Shown here piece after piece: positions 28,534 to 37,381 of a stretch of DNA of 64,000 bases (positions are counted from its first letter, which is position 1; the number at the start of each line of letters is the position of its first letter). A program made the position numbers and the translations under genes. This DNA comes from Streptomyces olivaceoviridis (GTDB lineage: Bacteria > Actinomycetota > Actinomycetes > Streptomycetales > Streptomycetaceae). Location: the NCBI RefSeq assembly GCF_014650115.1, contig NZ_BMUI01000006.1:62001-126000 (forward strand), written 5' to 3'. A model generated the notes under the pieces. The model worked only from the letters and a program-made list of their open reading frames with translations, had not been told where the DNA came from and made no database searches.

Positions 28534-29253
28534 TCAGCCCTGCTGCGGCACCGCGCACCCGTCCGGTCCGCACGCCTGGGCGTCATCCTGCTCGACGAGC
28601 TTCAGCGGCGAGCGCTCGCCCCAGGCCTGGGTGAGCGCCTGGGTGAAGACCTCGGCGGGCTGGGCACCGGAGACGCCGTACGTCCGGTCGAGGACGAAGA
28701 ACGGCACACCGGTCGCGCCGAGCTGGGCGGCCTCGCGCTCGTCGGCGCGGACCTCGTCGGCGTAGCGGGACGGGTCGGCGAGCACCGCGCGGGCGGCGTC
28801 GGCGTCCAGTCCCGCCTGCGCGGCCAGCTCCACCAGACGTTCGTCGCCCTCGGTGAAGACGGACCGCTCCTCGGCGAAGTTCGCCCGGTAGAGGATCTGG
28901 ATCAGCTCGTCCTGCCGGCCCTGCTCCTTGGCGAAGTGCAGCAGGCGGTGCATGTCGAAGGTGTTGCCGTGGTCGCGGTCCCGGGTGCGGTAGTCCAGGC
29001 CCTCGGCGGCGGCCTGGGCGGCCAGGTTGTCCTCGCCGGCCTGGGCCTGCGCCTCGCTCATGCCGTACTTCCTGGTCAGCATGGTGATCACCGGCTGGAC
29101 GTCGCCCTTGGCGCGGCCCGGGTCCAGCTCGAAGGAGCGGTGCACCACCTCGACCTGGTCGCGGTGCGGGAAGGCAGCCAGCGCCTTCTCGAAGCGGGCC
29201 TTGCCCACGTAGCACCAGGGGCAGGCGATGTCGCTCCAGATCTCGACGCGCAT
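28534..29253 (-). CDS. DsbA-family oxidoreductase (FrnE-like)
   Basis: 239 residues without a signal peptide, so cytoplasmic. The thioredoxin-fold active site is SDIACPWCYVGKARFEKAL (CPWC about residues 11-14) and the cis-Pro loop is GVPFFVLDRTYGVSGAQP (about 183). The C terminus carries an additional Cys pair, CGPDGC. Homologues such as FrnE are dithiol-disulphide isomerases or polyketide-associated oxidoreductases. ATG at 29253; the frame upstream is open but runs antisense to the neighbouring GNAT gene. Confidence 0.88.
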   Translation of the reverse strand: MRVEIWSDIACPWCYVGKARFEKALAAFPHRDQVEVVHRSFELDPGRAKGDVQPVITMLTRKYGMSEAQAQAGEDNLAAQAAAEGLDYRTRDRDHGNTFDMHRLLHFAKEQGRQDELIQILYRANFAEERSVFTEGDERLVELAAQAGLDADAARAVLADPSRYADEVRADEREAAQLGATGVPFFVLDRTYGVSGAQPAEVFTQALTQAWGERSPLKLVEQDDAQACGPDGCAVPQQG

Positions 29254-29329
29254 GTCTTCGGCTCTCTCCAGGTCGTACGGGCTCGGGGGCTCTCCCCGGG
29301 CCGGTACATGAACGTTCAAGCAGCCGGTT

Positions 29330-29806
29330 TCATTCCCGGGGAGGCACGCGGAAGTGCAGGAAGAGGTGGTGGTCGCCGTCGGCGGGCGGGTGGGCGGGGT
29401 CCGGGAGCCAGCCCTGGCGGGCGTAGAAGGCGCGGGCGCGCCGGTTGTCCACGTGGACGTCGAGGACGGCCCGGCTCCTGCCCCCGGCGCGCCACCGCTC
29501 GACGCAGGCCGCGTGCAGGGCCGTACCGATGCCGCGGCGCCAGCGGTCGGGGTCGACGTGGAACTGGTACAGCTTGACCGTGCCGGCGGGGCCGTCCTGC
29601 GGGGGCCGGAAGGAGGCGACACCGGTGATCGCGCCCTCCTCCACGACGCGGAGCACCTGCCCGTCGGGGCGCTCGACGGCGCCGCGCCAGGCGGCGGCCC
29701 AGTCGATGCCGTCGTCCGGGAGGCCGTCGGGGTAGTACGTCGAACGGGCCCTGCGGTGCAGTGCGGCGATCCGCTCGGCCTCGGCGGGCAGGGCGGTGCG
29801 GATCAC
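29330..29806 (-). CDS. GNAT-family N-acetyltransferase
   Basis: 158 residues. The acetyl-CoA loop is in YQFHVDPDRWRRGIGTALH (R-R-G-I-G-T, about residues 91-96), followed by VDNRRARAFYARQGW near the C terminus, both standard for GNAT proteins. GTG start with AGGGGC upstream. The acceptor cannot be told. Encoded alone on the strand, 76 bases before the DsbA-like gene. Confidence 0.85.
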   Translation of the reverse strand: MIRTALPAEAERIAALHRRARSTYYPDGLPDDGIDWAAAWRGAVERPDGQVLRVVEEGAITGVASFRPPQDGPAGTVKLYQFHVDPDRWRRGIGTALHAACVERWRAGGRSRAVLDVHVDNRRARAFYARQGWLPDPAHPPADGDHHLFLHFRVPPRE

Positions 29807-29905
29807 GCGGATGCCCCTGACACGGTCATGATCATGCAGGAGAGGACGCGGCCGGCCGCTGTCCGGTTCCGCGGCGGCTCGGCCGGAGTCCGGCAGGCGG
29901 TCTTG

Positions 29906-30520
29906 TCAGCCGCCGTCCCGCAGGTCGCTCGGTCCGCCGGGCCTGAACGCTATGTGGTCGTAGGTCACCGCACACCCCTCCCCCACCGGCGACTGCGCCA
30001 TGAACCCGACCAGCGCGGCACCGGTCTCCTTCTCCTCACCCAGGGTGAAGAACCGGACGAAGGTCCAGCGCGCGCCGTCCCGGGAGGCGTGGAAGGCGAA
30101 GGCCCGCCCCGTCCGGCTGACCCGCAGCCACACCGAGTCCCCGTCCACCGTGAAGGAGTTGGCGTCGTCGGAGTGCCCCCGGGTGACCACCGTGCACACG
30201 GTGGGCACGTCCGGGGAGTACTCCAGACAGAGCTTGGCCCAGGCCCGCTCGCCGACATGGACGTACAGCACCCCGGCGTCGAACGCGTCACGGAACCCCA
30301 CGCGGACCCGGGCGACCAGCTGGAAGTCCCCTTCGAGCGGGGCCCCCAGCAGCCGGGGCGCGTCGGAGGCGGGTTCCCGTGCGTCGCCGTCGGGCGGCAC
30401 GAACCGGTCCTGACGCGGCCCGGCCCGCCCGGTGAGCACACCGTCCTCGTAGGACCAGTCACCGTCCGGCCCGTAGGCCTTCAGGGAGAAGGGCACCTCG
30501 GGAATGTCCACGTCCGTCAA
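29906..30520 (-). CDS. DUF1349-type concanavalin-like domain protein
   Basis: 204 residues, cytoplasmic, resembling the DUF1349 (regulation of enolase/YesU-like, beta-jelly-roll) family: FQLVARVRVGFRDAFDAGVLYVHVGERAWAK-type core with YDHIAFRP at the end. These proteins have a concanavalin/glucanase-like fold and are often carbohydrate-linked, but a catalytic role is not established. TTG start at 30520 directly after GAGGAGAGG; GTG at 30511 is an alternative. It lies 23 bases upstream-side of the semialdehyde dehydrogenase gene end and probably follows it in the same transcript. Confidence 0.75.
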   Translation of the reverse strand: MTDVDIPEVPFSLKAYGPDGDWSYEDGVLTGRAGPRQDRFVPPDGDAREPASDAPRLLGAPLEGDFQLVARVRVGFRDAFDAGVLYVHVGERAWAKLCLEYSPDVPTVCTVVTRGHSDDANSFTVDGDSVWLRVSRTGRAFAFHASRDGARWTFVRFFTLGEEKETGAALVGFMAQSPVGEGCAVTYDHIAFRPGGPSDLRDGG

Positions 30521-30543
30521 CCTCTCCTCACCCCCCTACGGCG

Positions 30544-32073
30544 CTACCGCTCCAGCACCCCGTTGAACCGCCGAGGAAGCCCCAGGGGGTTGTCGTCCTT
30601 CAACTCGTCCGGCAGCAACGCCTCGGGCGCGTTCTGATAGACGACCGGCCGCAACCACCGCTCGATGGCCGTACCGCCCACGGAGGTGGACGTGGACGTC
30701 GTGGCCGGGTAAGGCCCGCCGTGATGCTGCGCGGGCGCCACCGCGACGCCTGTCGGCCAGCCGTTGACCAGCACACGCCCGGCGAGCGGCGTCAGCTCGG
30801 CCAGCAGCTCCGGCCCCCGGCCCCGCCCGGCGGCCTCGTCCGAGGACACCTGGACGGTCGCCGTGAGGTTGCCCGGCAGCCGCGACAGCACAGCCGTGGC
30901 CTCGGCCTCGTCCGCGTAGCGGGCCACCACGGTGACCGGCCCGAAGCACTCCTCCAGCAGCAGGTCGTACGCCCCCTCCTCGGCCAGCTTCTCCGCCGGC
31001 ACCGTGAGGAACCCGGCACTGACCGCGTGTTCGCCGCCCGCGCCCGGGGTGACCGGCGACTCCACGTCCGGCAGCTCCACGCGCTCGGCGACCCCGGCGA
31101 CGAAGTTGTCCCGCATACGGTGGTCGAGCAGCACCCCGGCGTCGGTGTCGCTGACGGCGTCGGTCAGGGACTTCACCAGCCGGTCGCCGGACGCGCCGGA
31201 CGGCACCAGCACCAGGCCGGGCTTGACACAGAACTGGCCCACGCCGAGGGTCATCGACCCGGCGAGCCCGCCGCCGATCTCCTCGGCCCGCTCGGCCGCG
31301 GCGGCCTCGGTGACCAGGACCGGGTTCAGCGAGCCGAGTTCGCCGTGGAACGGGATCGGCACCGGGCGGGCGGCGGCGGCGTCGAACAGCGCCCGTCCGC
31401 CCCGTACCGAACCGGTGAAGCCGGCCGCGGCGACCAGCGGGTGCTTGATCAGTTCGACGCCCGCCTCGAAGCCGTGCACGAGTCCGACGACGCCCTCGGG
31501 GATGCCGTGTTCGGCGGCGGCCCGGCGCAGCACCTTGGCGACCAGCTCGGACAGGGCCGGGTGGTCGGGGTGGGCCTTGACGACGACCGGGCAGCCCGCG
31601 GCCAGCGCGCTCGCGGTGTCACCGCCGGCGACGGAGAAGGCGAAGGGGAAGTTCGAGGCGGAGTAGACCGCGACGACACCCAGCGGCACCTTGTAGCGGC
31701 GCAGGTCCGGGACGGGCGGGGTGGCGGTGTCGTCGGGGTGGTTGATGATGACGTCGAGGAAGGCCCCCTCGTCGACGATGTCGGCGAAGGCCCGCAGCTG
31801 GTAGCAGGTGCGGGCGAGTTCGCCGGTCAGCCGGGCGGGGCCGAGCGCGGTCTCGGCGTCGGCGGTCTCGACGAGGCCGTCCTTGGCCGCGTCCAGGCCC
31901 GCGGCTGCCGAGCGCAGGAACGCGGCGCGGACCGTGCGGTCGGTGAGGGCGTCGCGCGCGGCGTGGGCCGCCCGGACGGCCGCGTCCACCTCCTGGGCTG
32001 TGGCCTCCACCGCAACCTGTTCACGCTGCTTCCCGGTGCGCGGGTCGACACTCCAGACTGGTGCTGCTGCCAC
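30544..32073 (-). CDS. 2-oxoglutarate semialdehyde (2,5-dioxopentanoate) dehydrogenase
   Basis: 509-residue aldehyde dehydrogenase of the KGSADH branch. The catalytic Cys is in LGVGQFCVKPGLVLVP and the general-base Glu in FHGELGSLNPVLV; VYSASNFPFAFSVAGGDTAS and the C-terminal PAQHHGGPYPATTS are typical of this branch, not of generic aldehyde dehydrogenases. It would oxidise 2,5-dioxopentanoate to 2-oxoglutarate, the last step of oxidative sugar-acid pathways, matching udh and kdgD about 12 kb away. GTG at 32073 with GGGAGGGA upstream. Diverges from the IclR gene, its probable regulator. Confidence 0.87.
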   Translation of the reverse strand: MAAAPVWSVDPRTGKQREQVAVEATAQEVDAAVRAAHAARDALTDRTVRAAFLRSAAAGLDAAKDGLVETADAETALGPARLTGELARTCYQLRAFADIVDEGAFLDVIINHPDDTATPPVPDLRRYKVPLGVVAVYSASNFPFAFSVAGGDTASALAAGCPVVVKAHPDHPALSELVAKVLRRAAAEHGIPEGVVGLVHGFEAGVELIKHPLVAAAGFTGSVRGGRALFDAAAARPVPIPFHGELGSLNPVLVTEAAAAERAEEIGGGLAGSMTLGVGQFCVKPGLVLVPSGASGDRLVKSLTDAVSDTDAGVLLDHRMRDNFVAGVAERVELPDVESPVTPGAGGEHAVSAGFLTVPAEKLAEEGAYDLLLEECFGPVTVVARYADEAEATAVLSRLPGNLTATVQVSSDEAAGRGRGPELLAELTPLAGRVLVNGWPTGVAVAPAQHHGGPYPATTSTSTSVGGTAIERWLRPVVYQNAPEALLPDELKDDNPLGLPRRFNGVLER

Positions 32074-32133
32074 CGCGGGTCCCTCCCAGTAAAGGCCGCA
32101 TTGTCTACGACGATCAGGCTCAGCCATCAGCCG

Positions 32134-32151
32134 CGTTCGATATACTGAACG
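32134..32151. promoter_or_regulatory. Candidate IclR-type operator
   Basis: CGTTC and GAACG arms flank an eight-base AT-rich centre (GATATACT) in the 151-base gap between the divergent dehydrogenase and IclR genes, the most AT-rich stretch nearby. IclR proteins commonly bind palindromes of about this length next to their own gene. Confidence 0.45.
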
Positions 32152-32224
32152 CTGTCTCTGATGATGAATATGCTGCTCGGAGACTATATAACTCAGTCCT
32201 CGTCGAACGAAGGGGTCAAGGGCG

Positions 32225-32998
32225 ATGGCGGCAGGCGACACAGGGGGCGGGGCGCAGGTCAAGTCCGCGGTACGGACCGTTGAGCTGCTCGAATACTTCG
32301 CCGGCCGGCCCGGTATGCACTCCCTCGCGGCCGTCCAGGAAGCCGTGGGGTATCCCAAGTCCAGCCTGTACATGCTGCTGCGCACGCTCGTGGAGCTGGG
32401 CTGGGTGGAGACGGACGCGACGGGCACGCGGTACGGCATCGGGGTGCGGGCGCTGCTGGTCGGTACGTCGTACATCGACGGCGACGAGGTGGTGGCCGCC
32501 GCCCGCCCGACCCTGGACCGGCTCTCCGACGACACCACGGAGACCATCCACCTGGCCCGGCTCGACGGCACCAACGTGGTCTACCTGGCCACCCGTCAGT
32601 CCCAGCACTACCTGCGGCCCTTCACCCGCGTCGGCCGCCGGCTCCCGGCCCACTCCACCTCCCTCGGCAAGGCGATCCTCGCCAGCTACACCGACGAGCA
32701 GGTGCGCAAGCTGCTGCCGGAGACGCTGCCCGCGCTCACCGAGCACACCATCACCGACCGGGAGAAGCTCATCGAGGAGCTGCACCAGGTCCGGGAGCAG
32801 GGCTTCGCGGTCGACCGCGAGGAGAACACGCTGGGCCTGCGCTGCTTCGGCGTCGTGATCCCGTACCGCACGCCCGCGCGGGACGCCATCAGCTGCTCGG
32901 TGCCGGTGGCCCGGCTGACCCCCGCGCACGAGCAGATGATCAAGGACGCGCTGTTCGACGCGCGGGACCGGCTGACGCTGGCGACCCGCAGGCTCTGA
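32225..32998 (+). CDS. IclR-family transcriptional regulator
   Basis: 257 residues. N-terminal winged helix-turn-helix (KSAVRTVELLEYFAG...VQEAVGYPKSSLYMLLRTL, about residues 12-55) and a C-terminal GAF-like effector domain with the family block RVGRRLPAHSTSLGKAILA and GFAVDREENTLGLRCFGVVIP. Divergent from the semialdehyde dehydrogenase with a palindrome between them, so it probably senses a sugar-acid intermediate and controls that gene (inference). ATG start with AGGGGTCAAGGGCG upstream. Confidence 0.9.
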   Translation: MAAGDTGGGAQVKSAVRTVELLEYFAGRPGMHSLAAVQEAVGYPKSSLYMLLRTLVELGWVETDATGTRYGIGVRALLVGTSYIDGDEVVAAARPTLDRLSDDTTETIHLARLDGTNVVYLATRQSQHYLRPFTRVGRRLPAHSTSLGKAILASYTDEQVRKLLPETLPALTEHTITDREKLIEELHQVREQGFAVDREENTLGLRCFGVVIPYRTPARDAISCSVPVARLTPAHEQMIKDALFDARDRLTLATRRL

Positions 32999-33044
32999 CC
33001 CCGGCAGCCGCGGTCCCGCGGGCGGGGGCCGTAGGCTCGGTCGC

Positions 33045-33518
33045 ATGGAGATCGCGCTGCGGGCCGTACGGGACAGCGACCTGCCGGTGTTCTACCGGCA
33101 GATGACCGACCCGGAGGCCGTCCGGATGGCCGCGTTCGGCCCGGAGGACCCGTACGACCGGGAGGCCCTCGCGGCCTACTGGCAGCGCATACGGAACTCC
33201 TCCGACGTGCTGCGCACGGTCCTGGCCGACGGTGAGGTGGCCGGCAACACGGCCGTCTACGGCGTGGCCGGCGAGCGCGAGGTGACGTACTGGATCGACC
33301 GCGCGTACTGGGGCAGGGGCGTGGCGACGGCCGCGCTGCGAGCCCTGCTCGCCGAGGTTCCCGAACGGCCGCTGTACGCGCGCGCGGCGGCCGACAACCA
33401 CGCGTCGCTGCGCGTCCTGGAGAAGTGCGGCTTCCGCGAGGCGGCCCGTGCCCGGGGGTACGCGAACGCGCGGGGCCGGGAGATCGAGGAGGTCGTGCTG
33501 ATCCTGGAGGCTGCCTGA
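33045..33518 (+). CDS. GNAT-family N-acetyltransferase (RimJ-like)
   Basis: 157 residues. RimJ/RimL-type GNAT pattern: LRAVRDSDLPVFYRQMTDPEA at the N terminus, TYWIDRAYWGRGVATAALRAL (acetyl-CoA loop G-R-G-V-A-T) and HASLRVLEKCGFREAARARG. Probably acetylates a small molecule or protein N terminus; the substrate is not predictable. ATG start without a strong ribosome-binding site, 46 bases after the IclR gene. Confidence 0.87.
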   Translation: MEIALRAVRDSDLPVFYRQMTDPEAVRMAAFGPEDPYDREALAAYWQRIRNSSDVLRTVLADGEVAGNTAVYGVAGEREVTYWIDRAYWGRGVATAALRALLAEVPERPLYARAAADNHASLRVLEKCGFREAARARGYANARGREIEEVVLILEAA

Positions 33519-33575
33519 ACGCGGGCCGCGGGACGCCGCACGACATGAACGCCGGATGAGAAAACCGGTCGTACG

Positions 33576-33603
33576 GGAACGATCGCCCCCGTCTCGAGCG
33601 TCT
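33576..33603 (+). promoter_or_regulatory. Possible ECF-sigma promoter of the penicillin-binding protein gene
   Basis: GGAAC (33576-33580) and CGTCT (33599-33603) are 18 bases apart, ending ten bases before the ATG. The spacing is about one or two bases longer than usual for Streptomyces ECF promoters, and the start point would leave almost no leader, so this is only suggestive. Confidence 0.3.
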
Positions 33604-33613
33604 TCCCAGCGGG

Positions 33614-35068
33614 ATGAACAAGACGATCAGGCGGGCGTCCGTCTTCGCGCTGCTGCTCGTGCTCGCCCTGCTGGTCAGGGCCACGTGGTTGCAGTTCTAC
33701 GACGGCAAGGCCCTCGCGGACGACAACGACAACCGGCGGAACGCGATCGCGACCTACTCGCGGCCCCTCGGGAACATCATCGTGGCCGGGAACGCGATCA
33801 CCGGCTCGACGCGGACGAAGGGAAGCGACCTCGCGTACAAGCGGACGTACACGGACGGCAAGCTGTACGCGGCCGTGACGGGCTACGCCTCACAGGCCTA
33901 CGCCCCCACCCAGCTGGAGGGCGTCTACAAGGATCTGCTCAACGGCACGGACAACCGGCTGAAGACCGTGATGGACACCGTCACCGGCGAGCGCTCCGAA
34001 CCGGGCGACGTGCTGACGACGATCGACCCGGCGGTGCAGAAGGCGGCCTACCGCGCGCTCGGCGACAAGAAGGGCGGGGCCGTCGCGATCGACCCGAAGA
34101 CCGGCAAGATCCTCGCCGTGGCGTCGACGCCGTCGTACGACCCCTCCGCGCTCACCGACGCGAACACCGCCGGCCAGGCCTGGAAGTCGCTCAACGCGGA
34201 CAAGGACAAGCCGCTCACCAACCGCGCGCTGCGCCAGCCGCTGCCCCCGGGCTCGACGTTCAAGCTGGTCGTCGCGGCGGCGGCGCTGGAGGACGGGCTG
34301 TACAAGAACGTGGACGAGCCGACCGACAGCCCCGATCCGTACCGGCTGCCGGGCACGGTGCGCGACCTGGCGAACGAGAACAAGTCAGCGCCCTGTGAGA
34401 ACGCTTCGATCCGCGTGGCCCTGCGGTACTCGTGCAACAACGTCTTCGGTCACATGGCCGTCCAGCTCGGCCAGGACAAGGTCAGGGCCATGGCCGAGAA
34501 GTTCGGCTTCGACGACGACGCGCAGGACGTGCCGGTGCGGGCCTACACCAGCGTGTACCCGTCCGGCATGGACCAGGCGCAGACCGCCCTGTCCGGCATC
34601 GGCCAGTTCGACGTCACCGCGACCCCGCTCCAGATGGCCATGGTGTCCGCGGCCATCGCCAACGGCGGCAAGCTGGTCTCGCCGCACATGGTCTCGCAGA
34701 TCACCGACAGCGGCGGTGATCTGCTGAAGGACTTCGACGACAGCGCCGGCACCGAGGAGATCATCAGCTCCACCACCGCCGAGCAGCTCCAGTCGGCGAT
34801 GCAGACGGTGGTGAAGGACGGCACCGGTACGAACGCGCTGATCGACGGGGTGACCGTCGGCGGCAAGACCGGTACCGCCCAGCACGGCGAGAACAACAGC
34901 AAGACGCCGTACGCCTGGTTCACCTCCTACGGCAAGTCCGACAGCAACGGCAAGGAGGTCGCCGTCGCGGTGATGGTGGAGCAGTCGGACGCGGCCCGCT
35001 CGGAAGTGAGCGGCAACGGCCTGGCGGCGCCGGTGGCCAGGGCGATGATGCAGGCGGCCCTGAAGTAG
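33614..35068 (+). CDS. Penicillin-binding protein (transpeptidase, PbpA-like)
   Basis: 484-residue membrane-anchored D,D-transpeptidase. One N-terminal hydrophobic segment (about residues 7-22), an N-terminal penicillin-binding dimerisation region, then the three active-site motifs: STFK in PPGSTFKLVVAAA (Ser about 214), SCN in RYSCNNVFGHM (about 273) and KTG in VGGKTGTAQHGE (about 417). It cross-links peptidoglycan in the periplasm-like space during growth or sporulation. It is shorter than full division PBPs, like the small PbpA proteins of Streptomyces. ATG start; weak ribosome-binding site. Confidence 0.9.
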   Translation: MNKTIRRASVFALLLVLALLVRATWLQFYDGKALADDNDNRRNAIATYSRPLGNIIVAGNAITGSTRTKGSDLAYKRTYTDGKLYAAVTGYASQAYAPTQLEGVYKDLLNGTDNRLKTVMDTVTGERSEPGDVLTTIDPAVQKAAYRALGDKKGGAVAIDPKTGKILAVASTPSYDPSALTDANTAGQAWKSLNADKDKPLTNRALRQPLPPGSTFKLVVAAAALEDGLYKNVDEPTDSPDPYRLPGTVRDLANENKSAPCENASIRVALRYSCNNVFGHMAVQLGQDKVRAMAEKFGFDDDAQDVPVRAYTSVYPSGMDQAQTALSGIGQFDVTATPLQMAMVSAAIANGGKLVSPHMVSQITDSGGDLLKDFDDSAGTEEIISSTTAEQLQSAMQTVVKDGTGTNALIDGVTVGGKTGTAQHGENNSKTPYAWFTSYGKSDSNGKEVAVAVMVEQSDAARSEVSGNGLAAPVARAMMQAALK

Positions 35069-35072
35069 CCCC

Positions 35073-36470
35073 TCACCTCACCCCGAGGATCTGCTCCACC
35101 GGGTCGATCGCGAAGTACACCAGGAACAGCGCCGAGACCGCCCACAGCAGCCAGTTGACCTCGTGTGCCTTCCCCACCACCGCCTTGATGACGACGTAGG
35201 CCAGGAACCCGGCGCCGATCCCGTCGGTGATGGAGTACGTGAACGGCATCGCGGCGATGGTGAGGAACGCCGGGACGGCGATCTCGTAGCTGTCCCAGTC
35301 GATGTGTTTGACGTGGGTCATCATCAGGAAGCCCACGGCGATCAGCGCGGGCGCCGCCGCCTGGAGCGGGACGATGGTGAGCAGCGGGGTGAGGAAGAGG
35401 GCGAGCCCGAACAGGCCGCCGGTGACCAGGTTGGCGAAGCCGGTGCGGGCGCCCTCGCCGACGCCGGCCGCCGACTCGATGTAGGCGGTGTTGGAGGAGG
35501 CGGAGCCGACACCGCCGGCGACGGCCGCGGCGCCGTCGATGAACAGCACGCGGCCGATGCCGGGCACCTGGCCCCGCTCGTCCAGCAGCCCGGCCTCCGC
35601 GGTGATGCCGACGATCGTGCCCATGGCGTCGAAGAAGTCCGACAGGATGAGGGTGAAGACCAGCAGGACGGCGGTGAGGACACCGGCCTCGGCGAAGCCG
35701 CCGAACAGGCTGAAGTGACCGACCAGCCCGAAGTCCGGGGCGGCGACGAGCTTGTCGGGGACCTCGGGCGTGGTCAGGCCCCAGCTCTTGATGTCGGCGA
35801 CGGCGTTGAGGACGATCGCGACGACGGTCATCGTCACGATGCTGATGAGGATCGCGCCCTTCACCCTGCGGGCGAGCAGCGCGACGGTGAGCAGCACGCC
35901 GAGGCAGAAGACCAGCACCGGCCAGCCGGTGAGCCGGCCGACGGCGCCGAGCTGGACCGGGACCGTGGTGTGGGCGGCGTCCGGGATGCGGCTGACGAAC
36001 CCGGCGTCCACGAAGCCGATGAAGGCGATGAACAGGCCGATGCCGACGCCGATGGCCTGCTTCAGCTGCTGCGGGATCGCGTTCATGATCGCTTCCCGGA
36101 GTCCGGTGAGCACCAGCACGCAGATGACGATGCCTTCCAGGACGACCAGGCCCATGGCGTCCGCCCAGCTCATCAGCGGGGCGAGCTGGAAGGCGACGAC
36201 GGCGTTGAGGCCGAGTCCGGCGGCGATGGCGAGAGGCAGATTGCCGCCGACGCCCATCACGACCGTCATCACACAGGCCACCAGGGCGGTGGCGGTGACG
36301 AGTTGGCCGGTGTCCAGGGTGTGGCCGAACTTGTCCTTGGCGCTGCCCAGGACGATCGGATTCAGGACAAGGATGTAGGCCATGGTGAAGAACGTGGCGA
36401 AGCCGCCGCGTATCTCGCGCCCGAGCGTGGATCCCCGTTCGGAGATCCTGAAGTACCGGTCGACGAACAT
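35073..36470 (-). CDS. NCS2-family purine permease (AzgA-like)
   Basis: 465-residue transporter with 12 or more hydrophobic helices. The AzgA (COG2252) type is shown by TREI-like N terminus LGREIRGGFATFFTMAYI, LNPIVLGSAKDKFG, GLGLNAVVAFQLAPLMSW, GIGLFIAFIGFVDAGFV and LSDFFDAMGTIVGITAEAGLLDE. It likely imports hypoxanthine, guanine or adenine by proton symport. ATG at 36470 with GAGGAGTGGGACC upstream; the longer open frame to 36605 overlaps the sigma-factor remnant and is unlikely. Converges on the PBP gene with only four bases between stops. Confidence 0.9.
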   Translation of the reverse strand: MFVDRYFRISERGSTLGREIRGGFATFFTMAYILVLNPIVLGSAKDKFGHTLDTGQLVTATALVACVMTVVMGVGGNLPLAIAAGLGLNAVVAFQLAPLMSWADAMGLVVLEGIVICVLVLTGLREAIMNAIPQQLKQAIGVGIGLFIAFIGFVDAGFVSRIPDAAHTTVPVQLGAVGRLTGWPVLVFCLGVLLTVALLARRVKGAILISIVTMTVVAIVLNAVADIKSWGLTTPEVPDKLVAAPDFGLVGHFSLFGGFAEAGVLTAVLLVFTLILSDFFDAMGTIVGITAEAGLLDERGQVPGIGRVLFIDGAAAVAGGVGSASSNTAYIESAAGVGEGARTGFANLVTGGLFGLALFLTPLLTIVPLQAAAPALIAVGFLMMTHVKHIDWDSYEIAVPAFLTIAAMPFTYSITDGIGAGFLAYVVIKAVVGKAHEVNWLLWAVSALFLVYFAIDPVEQILGVR

Positions 36471-36575
36471 GGTCCCACTCCTCGTCACCTGAAGATCGGT
36501 CGGCGGATGCTGGCTGGATTGTTCCCCCGTCGCACCCGTTTCAGGTTTTCTCCGTGTTACGTCATCGAGTTCGGC

Positions 36576-36784
36576 ATGCCCGACGCCGCCTCCGCGGAGT
36601 TCCACGCCTTCTTCTCACGGCGCTACGCCGAACTCGCCCGGCTGGCATACCTGTTGACCGGCGCCAGACGTCCAAGGCCATGGCCGGACTCCAGCGGCTG
36701 CTCGGCCCGCAGGGCGGCGACCCGCGGCGGGTGCACGCGGCGATGGCGGCCCGGGGCGGCGAGAGCGGAGGAACGAAGCGATGA
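36576..36784 (+). pseudogene. Remnant of a SigE-family RNA polymerase sigma factor (internal deletion)
   Basis: From the ATG at 36576, about 28 codons encode AEFHAFFSRRYAELARLAYL and LTGA, the start of region 2 of SigE-family sigma factors. The homology then jumps into another frame that encodes QTSKAMAGLQRLLGPQGGD and about 18 more residues, ending at the TGA (36782-36784). From family knowledge, QTSK...LQRLL is the end of region 4.2, so roughly 100 residues between are missing and the join at about 36665 is out of frame. The gene cannot make a sigma factor. Its stop still overlaps the next start (ATGA). Confidence 0.8.
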
Positions 36785-37381
36785 GGCGGCAGGACGTGCA
36801 CGACGAGCTGCGCGCCCGGCTGCACGAGGCGGCCGGGGCCCACGAGCCCGACCGCGCGCATCCTGGCCCGCGCGGCCCGGGTCCGGGCACCGGGCCGTAC
36901 GCCCGCCGGTGTCCGGCTGGTTGCGGGTGTGCGCGGCGACGGCCACGGTGGCCGGTGTGCTCGCGCTCGGCGGGTACGCGGTGGCGTCGGCGGCGAAGGA
37001 CGACCCTCCGCGTCGGCAGACGGTGGCGAGCAGGCCGGTCCCCCGGGGTCGGACGGCTCGGTGGACCCGCACAGCAACGACTTCTGGGCGCAGAGCAACC
37101 TCACGCTGAAGACGTCCGGGCGGCTTTCCTCCCTGACCGTGGAGTTGAGGATCGCGCGGACCGGCGGAGTGAGGTCGACGGGTGCGTGGCGTTCGCTGCC
37201 GGAGGGGGACTTCGGCCAGAGCGAGCGGACGGTACCGGCGGGCGAGTGGGTGTTCGCGGGGCAGTACGACCATGAGCGGGGCGGGCGCGACGCGGGCGAC
37301 GACAGCTATGTCATGACCGGGGTGGCCGGGGGCCGCGCCTGCGCGGTGACCGGCGACTTCGCCCCGCACGACGGCGCATAG
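36781..37381 (+). pseudogene. Frameshifted membrane (anti-sigma-like) protein gene
   Basis: The start MRRQDVHDELRARLHEAAG is in frame 1. Near 36857 the coding signal shifts to frame 2 (ILARAARVRAPGR), near 36900 to frame 3 (SGWLRVCAATATVAGVLAL, a membrane helix), and near 37035 back to frame 2 (VDPHSNDFWAQSNLTLKTSG and onward to the TGA at 37379-37381, ending GDFAPHDGA). So a short cytoplasmic part, one transmembrane helix and an extracytoplasmic domain are split by at least three frameshifts. The arrangement directly after a SigE-family gene suggests the cognate partner of that sigma factor. Confidence 0.75.

Noticed and set aside
35163-36560. Long plus-strand frame rich in His, Asp, Glu and Gln across the purine permease
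   Set aside because: Antisense shadow of the AzgA-type permease; only the end of this frame (after 36576) overlaps a genuine remnant.
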